The position numbers and the translations under genes are program-made. A stretch of DNA of 64,000 bases from Halalkalibacter krulwichiae (GTDB lineage: Bacteria > Bacillota > Bacilli > Bacillales > Bacillaceae_D), in contig NZ_CP020814.1 of the NCBI RefSeq assembly GCF_002109385.1, positions 1,180,001 to 1,244,000 of the forward strand, in the 5' to 3' direction. Each line of letters begins with the position of its first letter. Within the stretch, counting starts at the first letter, position 1. Below the pieces are notes generated by a model. That model was not told the DNA's origin. It ran no database searches and was given only the letters and a program-made list of their open reading frames with translations. This document shows, piece by piece, positions 33,405 to 43,085 of the stretch.

Positions 33405-34771
33405 ATGATGCATCATGCAGAAACATGGAAAGAAAAATTGAAACTTTTTTTAGCTATTTTATGGCCGATTATGGTGACTCAAGTTAGCTTATTTGCAATG
33501 AATCTTGTAGATACAATGATGTCTGGTCGGGTGGGCACAGATGATTTAGCTGGTGTTGCAATTGGAGCGAGTTTATGGATGCCGATTTTCTCAGGAATCA
33601 ATGGGATCTTACTTGCGGTTACACCTATTGTTGCCCATTTAATTGGAAGTGGAAAACGTGAAAAAATTGCCGGTTCAGTTGTACAGGGCTTGTATTTATC
33701 TATATTGCTAGCACTAACAGTTGTAGTGTTCGGGGATTTCTGCTTAATCCTATTTTAACATTGATGAATTTGGAACCAGCTGTTAATCATATTGCTTTTC
33801 ACTATTTAGTTGGACTAGCTATTGGGATCATCCCATTGTTCGCATCTAGTGTCCTTCGTTATTTCTTCGATGCACAAGGATTTACACGGATCACAATGAT
33901 TATTACAGTTTTGGCTGTTCCCTTTAATGTCGTTTTAAATTATGGGTTTATTTTCGGTAAGCTTGGTTTACCAGCTTTAGGTGGAATCGGGGCAGGGTAT
34001 GCTACAGCGATTACGTATTGGATTATTTTCTTTTTTAGTGTATGGATGACATTTAAAGTAGAGGCAGTAAGAAAGTATCGATTATTTGTTCAGTGGGCCT
34101 ATCCTTCTTGGAAGGCAATGAAAGAACAATTATCGATTGGTGTACCAATTGGTTTATCGATCTTCTTTGAGTCAAGTATTTTCGCTGTAGTTACATTGCT
34201 GATTGGTATGATGTTCACAACCGTTACGATCGCTGCGCATCAAGTAGCATTGAATTTCACTTCACTTATTTTCATGATTCCGTTAAGTATTTCGATGGCG
34301 TTAACGATCGTAGTTGGTTACTCAGTTGGTGGGGGGAAATTTCAAACAGCTAAGCAATATGGTCGGCTTGGTGTATGGGGTGGAATAGGAATTTTATCAG
34401 TAGGGGCAATCTTCTTATATTTATTTAGAGAAGAAATTGCTTCGCTCTATACTGTGGATCCAGAAGTTATTGCTTTAGCTGGTCAATTTTTTATTTTCGC
34501 CATAGTGTATCAAATCTCTGATGCTGCTCAAGCTGGTCTTCAAGGTGTGTTAAGAGGATATAAAGATGTCAAAGTACCGTTCATTACGGCATTTATTTCT
34601 TATTGGATTATCGGCATTCCATCAGGTTATTTGCTTGCTGTGTTCACTCCTTTTAATGCATTTGGATTTTGGATTGGGATCATATTGGGGCTAACTTGTG
34701 CTGCGATAGGGTTCTTTGTACGATTGAAAATCATTCAGAAGCGTGTAATTGGTCAAACGGTAGCTGAGTAG
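33405..34771 (+). pseudogene. MATE-family multidrug exporter, frameshifted
   Basis: A cation-coupled efflux pump of about 455 residues if read through. ATG 33405 (MHHAETWKEKLKLF after a second Met) follows GGGGGA. The N-terminal helices contain ILWPIMVTQVSLFAMNLVDTMMSGRVG, and PIVAHLIGSGKR follows. Frame breaks at the G-run 33732-33735: one extra G changes VVFGDFCLILF-stop to VVFGGFLLNPILTLMNLEPAV and joins the second part, which runs intact to 34771. Most likely an assembly error. Twelve helices would be restored. Substrates are probably cationic drugs or metabolites. Confidence 0.88.
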
Positions 34772-34773
34772 GG

Positions 34774-34818
34774 GCTGTTTCAAAAGGTTGGTTTTGGCCT
34801 TTTGAGACGGTCTTTTTC
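34774..34818 (+). terminator. Terminator of the MATE gene
   Basis: GCTGTTTCAAAAGG pairs with CCTTTTGAGACGGT (wobbles near the base), followed by CTTTTTC. Member of the recurring TCAAAAGG hairpin group. Confidence 0.85.
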
Positions 34819-34938
34819 TTTTTGAAATAAAACATGTATCTTATTTACCTAATTAAAAATTCGGTATATAATGAATTTTGTGTGAACAAATCTAACAAAG
34901 GTTAGTGTTTTATATTTATTGAGAGGGGGAGGTTTTCT

Positions 34939-35496
34939 ATGCCTGAAAAAGAACTTAGGAAAACCGCGGATGTAAACTCAAGCTTCCGATTCTCTACATA
35001 TATCAGCAAAATGAAAGGTGAGGCGAAAGAGAATACGGCTCTGCATATGAGCGAATCTCTTATATCTGCAGGTGGAAGTTTAATTGCAATGACCATCATT
35101 AGTTTACTAGCCGTCACGCTAGGATATCCAATGGCATTAGGGCCAGTCGGAGCAAGTTGTCTACTCGTATTTGTTGCTCATTCAAGTCCATTTTCTCAAC
35201 CGCGTCAAGTTATTGGCGGTCACGTTATTTCGACTTTTGCAGCTTTATTAATTTGGGATATCTTTGGTAGGACTCATCTCACAATCGGGGTAACGATTGC
35301 CGTCGTTATCTTACTGATGCTGTTATCAAATACAATGCATCCGCCCGCTGCTGCAAGTGCAATTGTAGCGCTTAATTCAGGAGTAGGCTGGGGAATATTT
35401 TTAACAATAGCGTTAAGCGCTTGTTTGGTTGTACTTAGTTCTGTTGCTTATAATAATTTGTTTCATAATCGTCATTACCCGAAAAGGTGGCTATAA
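34939..35496 (+). CDS. HPP-family membrane protein
   Basis: A 185-residue integral membrane protein with SD GAGGGGGAGG. The signature NTMHPPAAASA (about residues 133-143) gives the HPP family its name; four membrane helices cover about 45-175. The GPVGASCLLVFVAHSSPFSQPR segment is also conserved. Some HPP proteins take part in nitrite uptake in chloroplasts and cyanobacteria; the bacterial role here is unknown. The N-terminal 40 residues are soluble and charged. Confidence 0.88.
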   Translation: MPEKELRKTADVNSSFRFSTYISKMKGEAKENTALHMSESLISAGGSLIAMTIISLLAVTLGYPMALGPVGASCLLVFVAHSSPFSQPRQVIGGHVISTFAALLIWDIFGRTHLTIGVTIAVVILLMLLSNTMHPPAAASAIVALNSGVGWGIFLTIALSACLVVLSSVAYNNLFHNRHYPKRWL

Positions 35497-35581
35497 TACT
35501 GAGAGGCAAGGTGGAAAAGAGAATTTCTACCTTGTTTTTGTTTTTAGTAAGATGAACTAGGGACAAGCGTATAAATTGATT

Positions 35582-35607
35582 TCATAATCGTTTTCATTTA
35601 TGATAAT
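35582..35607. promoter_or_regulatory. Possible Fur box
   Basis: Read on the minus strand TGAAAAC-G-ATTATGA (35582-35596) matches the 7-1-7 Fur pattern TGATAAT-N-ATTATCA at about 11 of 14 positions, and TGATAAT recurs at 35601-35607. It lies about 55 bases before the FAD oxidoreductase start. Confidence 0.4.
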
Positions 35608-35655
35608 TTTTGAAAATTTAGTAATTAACTAACGATAGTAAAGGAGAGTTTAATA

Positions 35656-36219
35656 ATGTATGATATCGCAATTATTGGTGCTGGACCAGCCGGAGCAAGT
35701 GCTGCTTTAATTGCCGCGAAAGCGGGGAAGAAGACGGTGCTATTAGATTATGATAAAAGTATGACAAAAAGAGCATGGATTGAAAATCATTACGGTATTA
35801 TGGAAATTACGGGACCTGAATTAATAGAGATCGGAAAAAAACAAGCTGAAAAGTTTGGAGCAGAGGTAATGGCAACGAATGTGATTAATTTAAACAAAAC
35901 AGATTCTAGTATTCATGTGGAAACAGAAGACACTACCTACGAAGCAAAGCATGTAATTGTCGCAACGGGTGTAGCTGCTAACCTAGCTGAAGGAGTAGGG
36001 ATTAAGACGAAGGACGGTACAGAACCTCGAATTAAAACGATTTTCGATGTTGATGCCAAAGGAAAAACGAATATTGAAGGGATTTGGGCTTGTGGCACAA
36101 TCGCTGGAGTAAGTGTCCATACAATTATCACTGCAGGGGATGGTGCTAAAGTTGCGATTAATGTTGTAAGTGAGTTAAATGGAGAACGTTATGTTGACCA
36201 TGATGTACTAAAATCTTAA
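35656..36219 (+). CDS. Short FAD/NAD-linked oxidoreductase (thioredoxin-reductase-like)
   Basis: A 187-residue protein with SD AAAGGAGAG. The FAD Rossmann motif is YDIAIIGAGPAGASAALIAA, and the second FAD contact GIWACGTIAG(VS) is near the end. It lacks the separate NAD(P)-binding domain and the redox CxxC of true thioredoxin reductase, which explains the short length (usual about 310). It is a single-domain family member found in Bacillaceae, substrate unknown. A possible Fur box upstream hints at iron-linked control. Confidence 0.8.
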   Translation: MYDIAIIGAGPAGASAALIAAKAGKKTVLLDYDKSMTKRAWIENHYGIMEITGPELIEIGKKQAEKFGAEVMATNVINLNKTDSSIHVETEDTTYEAKHVIVATGVAANLAEGVGIKTKDGTEPRIKTIFDVDAKGKTNIEGIWACGTIAGVSVHTIITAGDGAKVAINVVSELNGERYVDHDVLKS

Positions 36220-36278
36220 CAGGTAGTATTTCAACAAGTATATACATCCTACTAGAATGAGATGATGATTCGAATGAA

Positions 36279-36987
36279 ATGGCCCAACAGTATATTGATG
36301 CATTTGGTCATTTACGACAGAAATTGATTCATTTCAACAAGCAAGAAGCCGTTACGTCCTCACGTATGATGGAATTTGCAAAGGAAGTATATCAAGTAGC
36401 TGAAGGTTATTATCAATTTGAAGGAAAAATGCAAAGTTTACGAGTTCAGAATCAAATTAATCTAAACTTAACCCCATCGTATTTGAATGGAACATTAAGT
36501 GAAAACGAGGAATATCTCAGAATTCTTACCTATTATATGAATGGTGAGAATTATTCTCCTTTGCCTCTAGTAGATTTGCTAGATTTATGGTTGGAAGATC
36601 AATTAGGTTTGCTGTTCTTCTTCGTAATATTTTAGACCCTGTTGAATTGCAAACCATTGCACAGACGATTTGTATATTCAGCAATTTCAAGCTTTTATTG
36701 TTCAAAATGAGCAAATGAAAGGACATCTGCGCTTTTCTCCACCAGGAATTTCAAGGCAGCATCGTTTTTCTAGAGAAGTAGGACAGACAACGATTAATAT
36801 GTATAACTTCATTGTTAATGTTGTAAAAATGTATATGGAGACTGAAATATTCAATAGAACGACTTTGCGTTTTCTTGAACATCATTTCCCTGAGAGCTGT
36901 TATTTCATTCGAAAACTAAGCTTTTATGCACCTGAGTTAAGCCAACAAGCCGGAAATTGTCCTTTGACGAAGCCGTCATTTGAATAA
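36279..36987 (+). pseudogene. DUF2935 protein remnant, two frameshifts and missing N-terminus
   Basis: DUF2935 proteins are two-copy helical-bundle proteins whose His/Glu pattern suggests metal binding. Here the first copy starts late (AQQYIDAFGHLRQKL), without the usual opening helix with EHRFW. Frame is lost at the T-run 36608-36610; adding a T restores the helix FAVLLRNILDPVELQ. Frame is lost again near 36659-36667, after which DDLYIQQFQAF continues to 36987. No good SD precedes it. Two breaks plus the missing N-terminus argue for a decaying gene, although the region shares the error pattern of its neighbours. Confidence 0.7.
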
Positions 36988-37184
36988 TAGGAAATACTCT
37001 ATGCCCAATTCGAGAACATGAATCGTATTGGGCTTGTTTGTGTGGCTGGAACAGTAGTTGTTTTCTAATCATCGATTTTGAAACGGGAATTCAACTAACT
37101 TTTACAAATAATGATCCAAATACAGAAGGTGGATTTTAAAAAATATATATATGGAATATAATGGGAGAGAGTGAGGGGGATTTA

Positions 37185-38494
37185 GTGAAGCGAAATAAAA
37201 CGTATTTAGTAATAAGTGCAGTGCTGTTTGGTCTATTGCTTGTGACAGTAGCTTATGAATTGTTTGGTAACAATGATCCGTACAAATTCCATACGGGGAT
37301 TGGAGACCACTTTTCACTTTCATCTGATGATTCATCTGTACTCTTTTCCTACTATCTAAATGGAAGTGAAGCGATTTATCGTGCCGATCTAAATGGAAGC
37401 AATGTAGAGCAAATAACTGGACATACTGATCAAAGACACCGAAGCCCAGATCATTCAGCCGATGGAAATTACATTCTTTATTTATCGAGAAATAAGGAAG
37501 GCGTGCAAACGCTTTATGTAGCAGAGAGGATGGGGGGAATCCGTTAAAGCTTACCAATGAAGAGCATCATGTCATTGATGCTGTCTTTTCACCGGTTGAA
37601 GACCGTATTTATTATGTTGCAATGTCAGCTTCAGATTTAAATAAAGCTGAAGGAGAATCAGTGAGTGGAAGCAACATTTATACGGTAGATCTTTTAGGAG
37701 AGCATCATGAACAGTTAGCAACAAGTATCCAACCGCATATAAACACTCTTGTATTTTCAAAAGATGGCGAGGAATTATACTATAGTGTATTTACCGGTAA
37801 TCGAGATACAGTCTATGCTTTTTCAATTCATGATCAAAATGAAAAATTAGCTGATTTTAAGCATTTGTTTCCAAGGGATACCTATTTAGCCTCTTTTGAT
37901 GTGTCAACAGATAAAAACTCAGTCCTGTATACAGGAATATCTGAAGCATCATTAACTAGTAATCTATTTAAATATGAATTATATATGAAGGATATTGCTA
38001 GCGAACAAACAACCAAACTGACAGAGCTAGATTCGCTTGTTCATGCTCCAATCTTTTTTCATCAATCTAATACAGTCGCCTTTTTGCAAGATTTAAATTG
38101 GCCTATAAAGCCAGAAATGTATCGTTTTATGACATTGGATCTTGAGACGAAAGCGTTACAACAATTAGAGTTTGAGTTACCTGAATCAGTAGTAAAGTAT
38201 TGGTTTTTCAAGACGGTCGATCGTGTTATAAATGGTTGGACAGTTGCTTCCTTATATGTTTTATTTATAACTGCTCTTACTCTTCATTTTCATAAGAAGC
38301 AACGAAGAACTTATATACCTACGATGACTAGTTTTGGTGTATCTATCTTTTTATTTCTTAGTAGTTTTGTTGTAGCAGGCATGACGAATCCTTGGTATGG
38401 AATAGGGATTGCAATGTTGGCAGGAGCTATGTTTTTCTGTACTTTTATCGTGTTATTATTTGCCTTTATATTAAGAAAAAGAATGAAGAACTAA
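37185..38494 (+). pseudogene. Membrane-anchored beta-propeller (PD40/TolB-like) protein, frameshifted
   Basis: A protein of about 435 residues if read through. GTG 37185 (KRNKTYLVISAVLFGLLL) is preferred since GAGGGGGA lies just upstream; ATG 37161 overlaps that SD. An N-terminal anchor helix precedes propeller repeats such as SDDSSVLFSYYLNGSEAIYRADLNG and DHSADGNYILYLSRN. Frame is lost within 37527-37537; adding one G gives ERDGGNPLKLTNEEHH, continuing to 38494. The C-terminal 100 residues hold three more membrane helices. Function unknown; perhaps a surface sensor. Confidence 0.75.
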
Positions 38495-38531
38495 TGATTT
38501 TTTATCAATTTGAAAGGAGGGAGGCTCTTTG

Positions 38532-38729
38532 TTGAAAAACAAAGTGGTTTTGTTAGCGGCAATCTTACTAATAGTCGTCGCTGCTGTTATACGGTTCAAT
38601 CAAATCCAGGAAAACCACGAAGCTAATAAAGTTATAGCAGAAAATTGTATAGATAATGAAGGTACTGTTATTATTCAAGAGGGACTGTTCTTTACATTGA
38701 CTTCGGTAACTTGCGAAGAAGGATTATAG
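38532..38729 (+). CDS. Small membrane-anchored protein
   Basis: About 65 residues. TTG 38532 is 8 bases after the strong SD GGAGGGAGG (a TTG at 38529 is also in frame). One N-terminal helix (VVLLAAILLIVVAAVI) anchors a short outer part with two Cys (ENCIDNEG and TSVTCEEG) that could form a disulfide. It follows the beta-propeller gene by 37 bases and may be in its operon. No family recognised. Confidence 0.6.
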   Translation: MKNKVVLLAAILLIVVAAVIRFNQIQENHEANKVIAENCIDNEGTVIIQEGLFFTLTSVTCEEGL

Positions 38730-38919
38730 GAAAGATGAAAGATGTGTTTATTGAAATGATAAAGTGTAAGTTATAAAGTGGAATTCTTCCTTCCTAACCT
38801 TTATGATTTATAAAGAGATTGAATAAGTAATGTGGGTAGTCAATTCGTTAAATTGGAAAAATCTGATATAATTGGAATGGTTATTTCGGAGAACGAAGAA
38901 AAGGGTGTGAGGTGTGATC

Positions 38920-39639
38920 ATGGTAAAAGTATTATTATTTGATTTAGACGGAACGTTATTACCAATGGATACAGAGAAATTTGTGAACCATTACATAAAA
39001 GAGTTAGCTCCGAGAGTCTCCCATATTTTAGATCCTCAAGTATTTGTGAAAGCCTTGCTGACGGGAACGGATGCAATGATGAAAAACCTTGAACCTAACA
39101 AGACAAATGCACAAGTGTTTGAAGACACGTTTCTACCGCTTGTTTCCTTACAAAAAGAAGAAATTTGGCCAGCGCTTGATGAATTTTATGAAAAAGTCTT
39201 TCCGACATTTTCCCACCTATCAAGTCCGACTCCGCTCGCAAAAAAATTGGTAGAAGAAGCATTAAACCAAGGATTTCGCTTGGCGGTAGCGACGAATCCT
39301 GTTTTTCCTAAAGCTGCCATTTACCATCGCTTAAAGTGGGCGGGGATCGATGACATTCCATTTGAAATAGTCACTGTTTATGAAGAAATTTCTTTTACGA
39401 AACCACATAAGGAATACTATCTAGAAATTGCTAATCGCCTTGGGGTAGAACCAAATGAATGTATAATGATTGGAAATGATAAGCAAGAAGATATGTCAGC
39501 AAGTAGCATCGGAATGAAAACATTTTTAGTTGAAGGACATGTTATTGATCGTGGTCAACCTCAATTTCGAGTAGATGAACAGGGGACATTAGAGCAATTG
39601 TACGAAAAGGTGAAAAATAGACAAGGGTTGTTTTCATAA
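38920..39639 (+). CDS. HAD-superfamily phosphatase
   Basis: A 239-residue hydrolase. ATG 38920 follows GTGAGGTG; a GTG at 38914 is the alternative. Motif I LLFDLDGTLLP (Asp nucleophile), motif II VATNPVFP (with Thr), the Lys in SFTKPHKEYY and motif IV MIGNDKQEDMSAS are present. The helical cap lies between motifs I and II (type I cap), as in phosphoglycolate-phosphatase-like enzymes. Substrate unknown. Confidence 0.88.
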   Translation: MVKVLLFDLDGTLLPMDTEKFVNHYIKELAPRVSHILDPQVFVKALLTGTDAMMKNLEPNKTNAQVFEDTFLPLVSLQKEEIWPALDEFYEKVFPTFSHLSSPTPLAKKLVEEALNQGFRLAVATNPVFPKAAIYHRLKWAGIDDIPFEIVTVYEEISFTKPHKEYYLEIANRLGVEPNECIMIGNDKQEDMSASSIGMKTFLVEGHVIDRGQPQFRVDEQGTLEQLYEKVKNRQGLFS

Positions 39640-39642
39640 TAG

Positions 39643-39683
39643 TAGTGCCTGTGCTATTGTTCTTATAACACAGGCACTTTCTA
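39643..39683 (+). terminator. Terminator of the HAD gene
   Basis: AGTGCCTGTG/CACAGGCACT followed by TTTC. Confidence 0.8.
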
Positions 39684-39715
39684 TGCACATTAATCGTTCT
39701 TTGTTTTGGCTTTAA

Positions 39716-40551
39716 TTAAGAATTCAAGTCAGATAGGCCAGGGCTATGTTCATTAGGCATCTCAGGAAGGTCAGGAACAGGGTAGCCTTCAGGTGGGGCG
39801 ATAACGTGCAATTCATTGCTGTTTCGACTAGGTGATTCTCCTTTGAAAATGTCGCCAATTTGCGTCTGATCTAGTCTAAAATTGAATTGGGCATTATGGA
39901 AGCCCATGTCAACATATTAATATCATAATTTGGAATTGGGAATAACTTGCCCCAATCAACTCCAAGTGTCTCGAGTGCTTTGGCAAACGCGTTTTGATGT
40001 GCATTGTCACGCACGATTAAAAAGGCTAAAGTCTCTCTAAATGTCTTATTTGAACTCATTTCGTAAATTCTCGATTTTTGTAGGACGCCGGTTGATTCAA
40101 GAACCAAATTATCTAGCAAGTCACTAATTAGGTTTCCATGGCTGTATACATATGCACCTGTCCAAGGATTACCTCCTGCATCTACAGGTAGCGAAGATTG
40201 TGCCCCCATTATGTAATGGTGCGGGTTTGCATGTTCTTTAACAGCATCTTCTAAAGGCGCACCATCTGTTCCAACATTCCCAACTCCCTCTTCCCCAGAA
40301 CCATTTAGTAATTGATTAATCGTTGTTTGAACAAGTTCGACATGACTAATTTCTTCTAAAAAAATACCTCTAATTAAATCTCGGTAGGGTTTAGCTTTTC
40401 CGCGAAAATTAGCACTCTGAAATGAAAATTGCATCATTGTTCTCATTTCACCGAAACGTCCACCAAGAGCTTCTTGTAGTACTTTTGCTGCAGCTGGGTC
40501 AGGTTTATCAGGTACGATCATGTTAATTAGATCTTCTTTATAAAAATACAT
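39716..40551 (-). pseudogene. Manganese catalase family protein, frame-disrupted
   Basis: Manganese catalases convert hydrogen peroxide to water and oxygen with a di-manganese site; Bacillus versions are often spore-associated. ATG with SD TAGGAGG. Expected ligands are present: Glu in GGRFGEMRTMMQ, Glu and His in EEISHVELV, Glu in LVLESTG and His in RDNAHQNAF. Near residue 210 (about 39907-39922) the frame breaks after IPNYDIN. The next frame resumes at MGFHNAQFNFRLDQTQIG and ends at 39716. Relatives carry several more residues between these points, so a short deletion not divisible by three is more likely than one missing base. Confidence 0.82.
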
Positions 40552-40724
40552 GTTTTAACCTCCTATTTTATAAACAAACCAAGTATTGCTAAGTTATTAT
40601 TTTGAAAAATATGTTATTTTATTCACTTAATTTTGAGATTTATATAAGTGAGAAAGGGATTTTATACGAGTTGTTAGAATAAAGAAAGGATAAAGCCACA
40701 AAGATGTTGAGGGAGGGTTTAAAC

Positions 40725-41741
40725 ATGATAAATGAATTAAAGAAAAAAATTGAGCATTTACATGAAGAGGAAGCAAAAGAGCTTTTGTTTCATCTCCTTC
40801 TTAAAATGAACATGTTAGAGTCAACATCTAGCTTTCAAGAGGTACAGCTCACAGAGCTTAAAACTTTCTATCAAGATCTATTAGAAAAACAGGGCTCTTC
40901 GATCGTTGAGTCCCAATACCAAAAAGCGCATATTGTTTTCGGCGATTCTGCATCTGGATGCTTAAAAAGTGTATTAGAGCAATTAGGAAAAGAAAAAGAA
41001 GAGGTTATAACTTTTTCTGATCAGTTCTCGATTGGACCTTTGTGGAACCTAGAAGAAGAGGTAGGGAAAGTTAATCGTTATGAGTGGTTGAAGGATCATA
41101 TTAATTATCATGAAAAATACATTGACTCTTATTTGAAGCGTTTTGATAAGACAATAGAGAAAGTGAAACGTATTCCTAACAATAATCCGATCTTGATCTG
41201 GTATGGTGACAACGCTCATGAGCAAACGGGTTTACGGTTTGTTCTATATTTATTAAAAGGAAGACAAAATGAAGTGGTGGTTCTAAATACATCGAAACTT
41301 TATCCTGTCGATTCAAATATCGCTTACCGCCCTTTGTATACTGGAGAGATAAGTCCCGAGAAGGTTCAAATGATTTATGAACATTCAAATAGGCTCCGAT
41401 TTTTAGAAAAGATGGAGCGTCAACAATTTGAGGAGGAATGGGAAGAATTAGCAACTGCACATGATGTTCTACGAATTTGGAAAGGGAATGAAGTCTTAAG
41501 TGTAAGTGAGGATTTCTATGATGATTATATCGTTCAGAAAGCTCGAAACTTACATTATGAACAAGTGAATAAGTCGTTTATAAAAGCGGCACGAGTAATA
41601 GGAGAAGTGATAGGACATGTCAACCAATATATTGGTGATGAATATATTGAGTATCGACTTAGATCGTTAATTATGAACGGAGTGTTTGAGATAAAGGGTG
41701 TTCCTAAAGCATTGAGGTATTATAGTGTGAAAATTCGATAG
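40725..41741 (+). CDS. DUF1835/DUF3658 domain protein
   Basis: A 338-residue soluble protein. ATG 40725 has SD GAGGGAGGG; an upstream in-frame ATG overlaps the SD. After a coiled N-terminal 65 residues, the DUF1835 domain starts at HIVFGDSASGCLKSVL (about 69-84) and includes FSDQFSIGPLWNL and WYGDNAHEQTGLRFVLYLL. The C-terminal part (WEELATAHDVLRIW...GVFEIKG) matches DUF3658. Function unknown; the pair is widespread in Bacillus. Confidence 0.85.
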   Translation: MINELKKKIEHLHEEEAKELLFHLLLKMNMLESTSSFQEVQLTELKTFYQDLLEKQGSSIVESQYQKAHIVFGDSASGCLKSVLEQLGKEKEEVITFSDQFSIGPLWNLEEEVGKVNRYEWLKDHINYHEKYIDSYLKRFDKTIEKVKRIPNNNPILIWYGDNAHEQTGLRFVLYLLKGRQNEVVVLNTSKLYPVDSNIAYRPLYTGEISPEKVQMIYEHSNRLRFLEKMERQQFEEEWEELATAHDVLRIWKGNEVLSVSEDFYDDYIVQKARNLHYEQVNKSFIKAARVIGEVIGHVNQYIGDEYIEYRLRSLIMNGVFEIKGVPKALRYYSVKIR

Positions 41742-41752
41742 ACATAAGTTTT

Positions 41753-41981
41753 GGGAGAGGCCGAAACAAAAGAGTGTTTATTAACGAGAAATCCGAACGT
41801 AATAGCATAGCATCCTCACCGGAAATATGCTTCGCTTTCTGCCGGACGGCTGGTGAGCCTCCTTATGCTAACGCATTGTGGGGTCTCACCGTTTTTTTTT
41901 GCCCCGCAGGGATATCCCTCCGCTAAGGTTGTCGGTTTTTGTATTAGAAATAACACATTTAATAATCTTCGGTCTCTCATT
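41753..41981 (+). repeat. Intergenic palindromic repeat, copy B (full length)
   Basis: About 229 bp filling the gap after the DUF1835 gene. The ends GAGAGGCCGAA/TTCGGTCTCTC are inverted. The inner order is AAATCCGAACGTAATAGCAT, then a CTCACC...GGTGAG stem around CTTCGCTTTCT, then GGGGTCTCACC, GCCCCGCAGG and CCTCCGCTAAGGTTGTC. The same order of blocks occurs, inverted, in copy C. Confidence 0.8.
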
Positions 41982-42000
41982 TTACTTTTTTGCTAAGCAT

Positions 42001-42906
42001 CTATCCACTAGCTGAAATCGACGTCTCTTCCAGCTTTTTTCTCTCCTTAGTAGTTAGGTAAACACCAAAAAGAATCACCAAGCCTCCAAACAACTGATTT
42101 AAGGAAAGTGGTTCATCAAGGAAGAAGACTGCGCCAATGACCGTGAAAAATGGAAGAAGGTTTAGAAAAATAGATGCCCGAGAAGGTCCAATAGTTGCTA
42201 CGCCAATATTCCAGAAAATTAGTGCAATGACAGAAGGGAAAATTCCTAAATAAAGAAGTCCAGCTAGTAATTGCGGTTGTAATAAATTTGGAATGCCGGC
42301 TTTCCATTCGTATAGGGCGAATGGAAGCAAAATGACTAAAGATAAAAACAACATAACAACCAAACTTCCATAGAGAGGAATATAACTATGTTGTTTAATT
42401 AATAACGAGTAAATAGCCCATGCGAACACAGCGATTAATACGAGAATGTCTCCAATATTAAATTGAAAATGTTGAATGACTTGCCAATCGCCTTTTGAAA
42501 TAACCCATAATGCCCCTACTAATGACAGGGTGATCCCACTAACTTGTATTTTCGTTAACCGTTCCTTTAAAAAGATCATTCCAAGTAACAGAGCAAAAAC
42601 AGGAGTACTTGTTTCAATGACTGCTACATTTGTAGACGAAGTGAATTGAAGCGAAGCGTACAAAAACACATTAAAGACAATGATCCCACTTACTGATAAG
42701 GAAAGGAGAGCCTTCCACTCTTTCAACCAAAGTGTTTGATTGTTTTTTAGTTCTCGAAAACCGACAGGAAATAAAATGATCAAAGCAATCAAACAACGAA
42801 AAAATGTCATTGTAACGGGAGGAACTTCGCTTAGTAGTTTTCCAACTAATATATTCCCTGAAAATATGATGATTGTAATTGTTAATAATAGGTAAGAACG
42901 TATCAT
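42001..42906 (-). CDS. EamA-family (DMT) metabolite exporter
   Basis: A 301-residue ten-helix transporter made of two EamA repeats (about 1-140 and 150-290). ATG with SD AAGGTGGAG. Landmarks include FRCLIALIILFPVGFRELK after helix 2, TPVFALLLGMIFLKERLT closing the first repeat and the equivalent FFTVIGAVFFLDEPL in the second. Family members export amino acids, drugs or other metabolites; the substrate cannot be named. Confidence 0.9.
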   Translation of the reverse strand: MIRSYLLLTITIIIFSGNILVGKLLSEVPPVTMTFFRCLIALIILFPVGFRELKNNQTLWLKEWKALLSLSVSGIIVFNVFLYASLQFTSSTNVAVIETSTPVFALLLGMIFLKERLTKIQVSGITLSLVGALWVISKGDWQVIQHFQFNIGDILVLIAVFAWAIYSLLIKQHSYIPLYGSLVVMLFLSLVILLPFALYEWKAGIPNLLQPQLLAGLLYLGIFPSVIALIFWNIGVATIGPSRASIFLNLLPFFTVIGAVFFLDEPLSLNQLFGGLVILFGVYLTTKERKKLEETSISASG

Positions 42907-43085
42907 GTTTTCATCTCCACCTTTTCCAATGGCTATTGTATCATATATGGATTGGTTATTTTTCCTGAAAATGTAAATGTAATTTAATATAAAAAGGATA
43001 GATTAATCCTTGCATTTCGTTTAATCTGTATTAGTGTTATTTCAAATATTTACTTAGGTACATATAGAGAGAAAGAGGGAATTTG

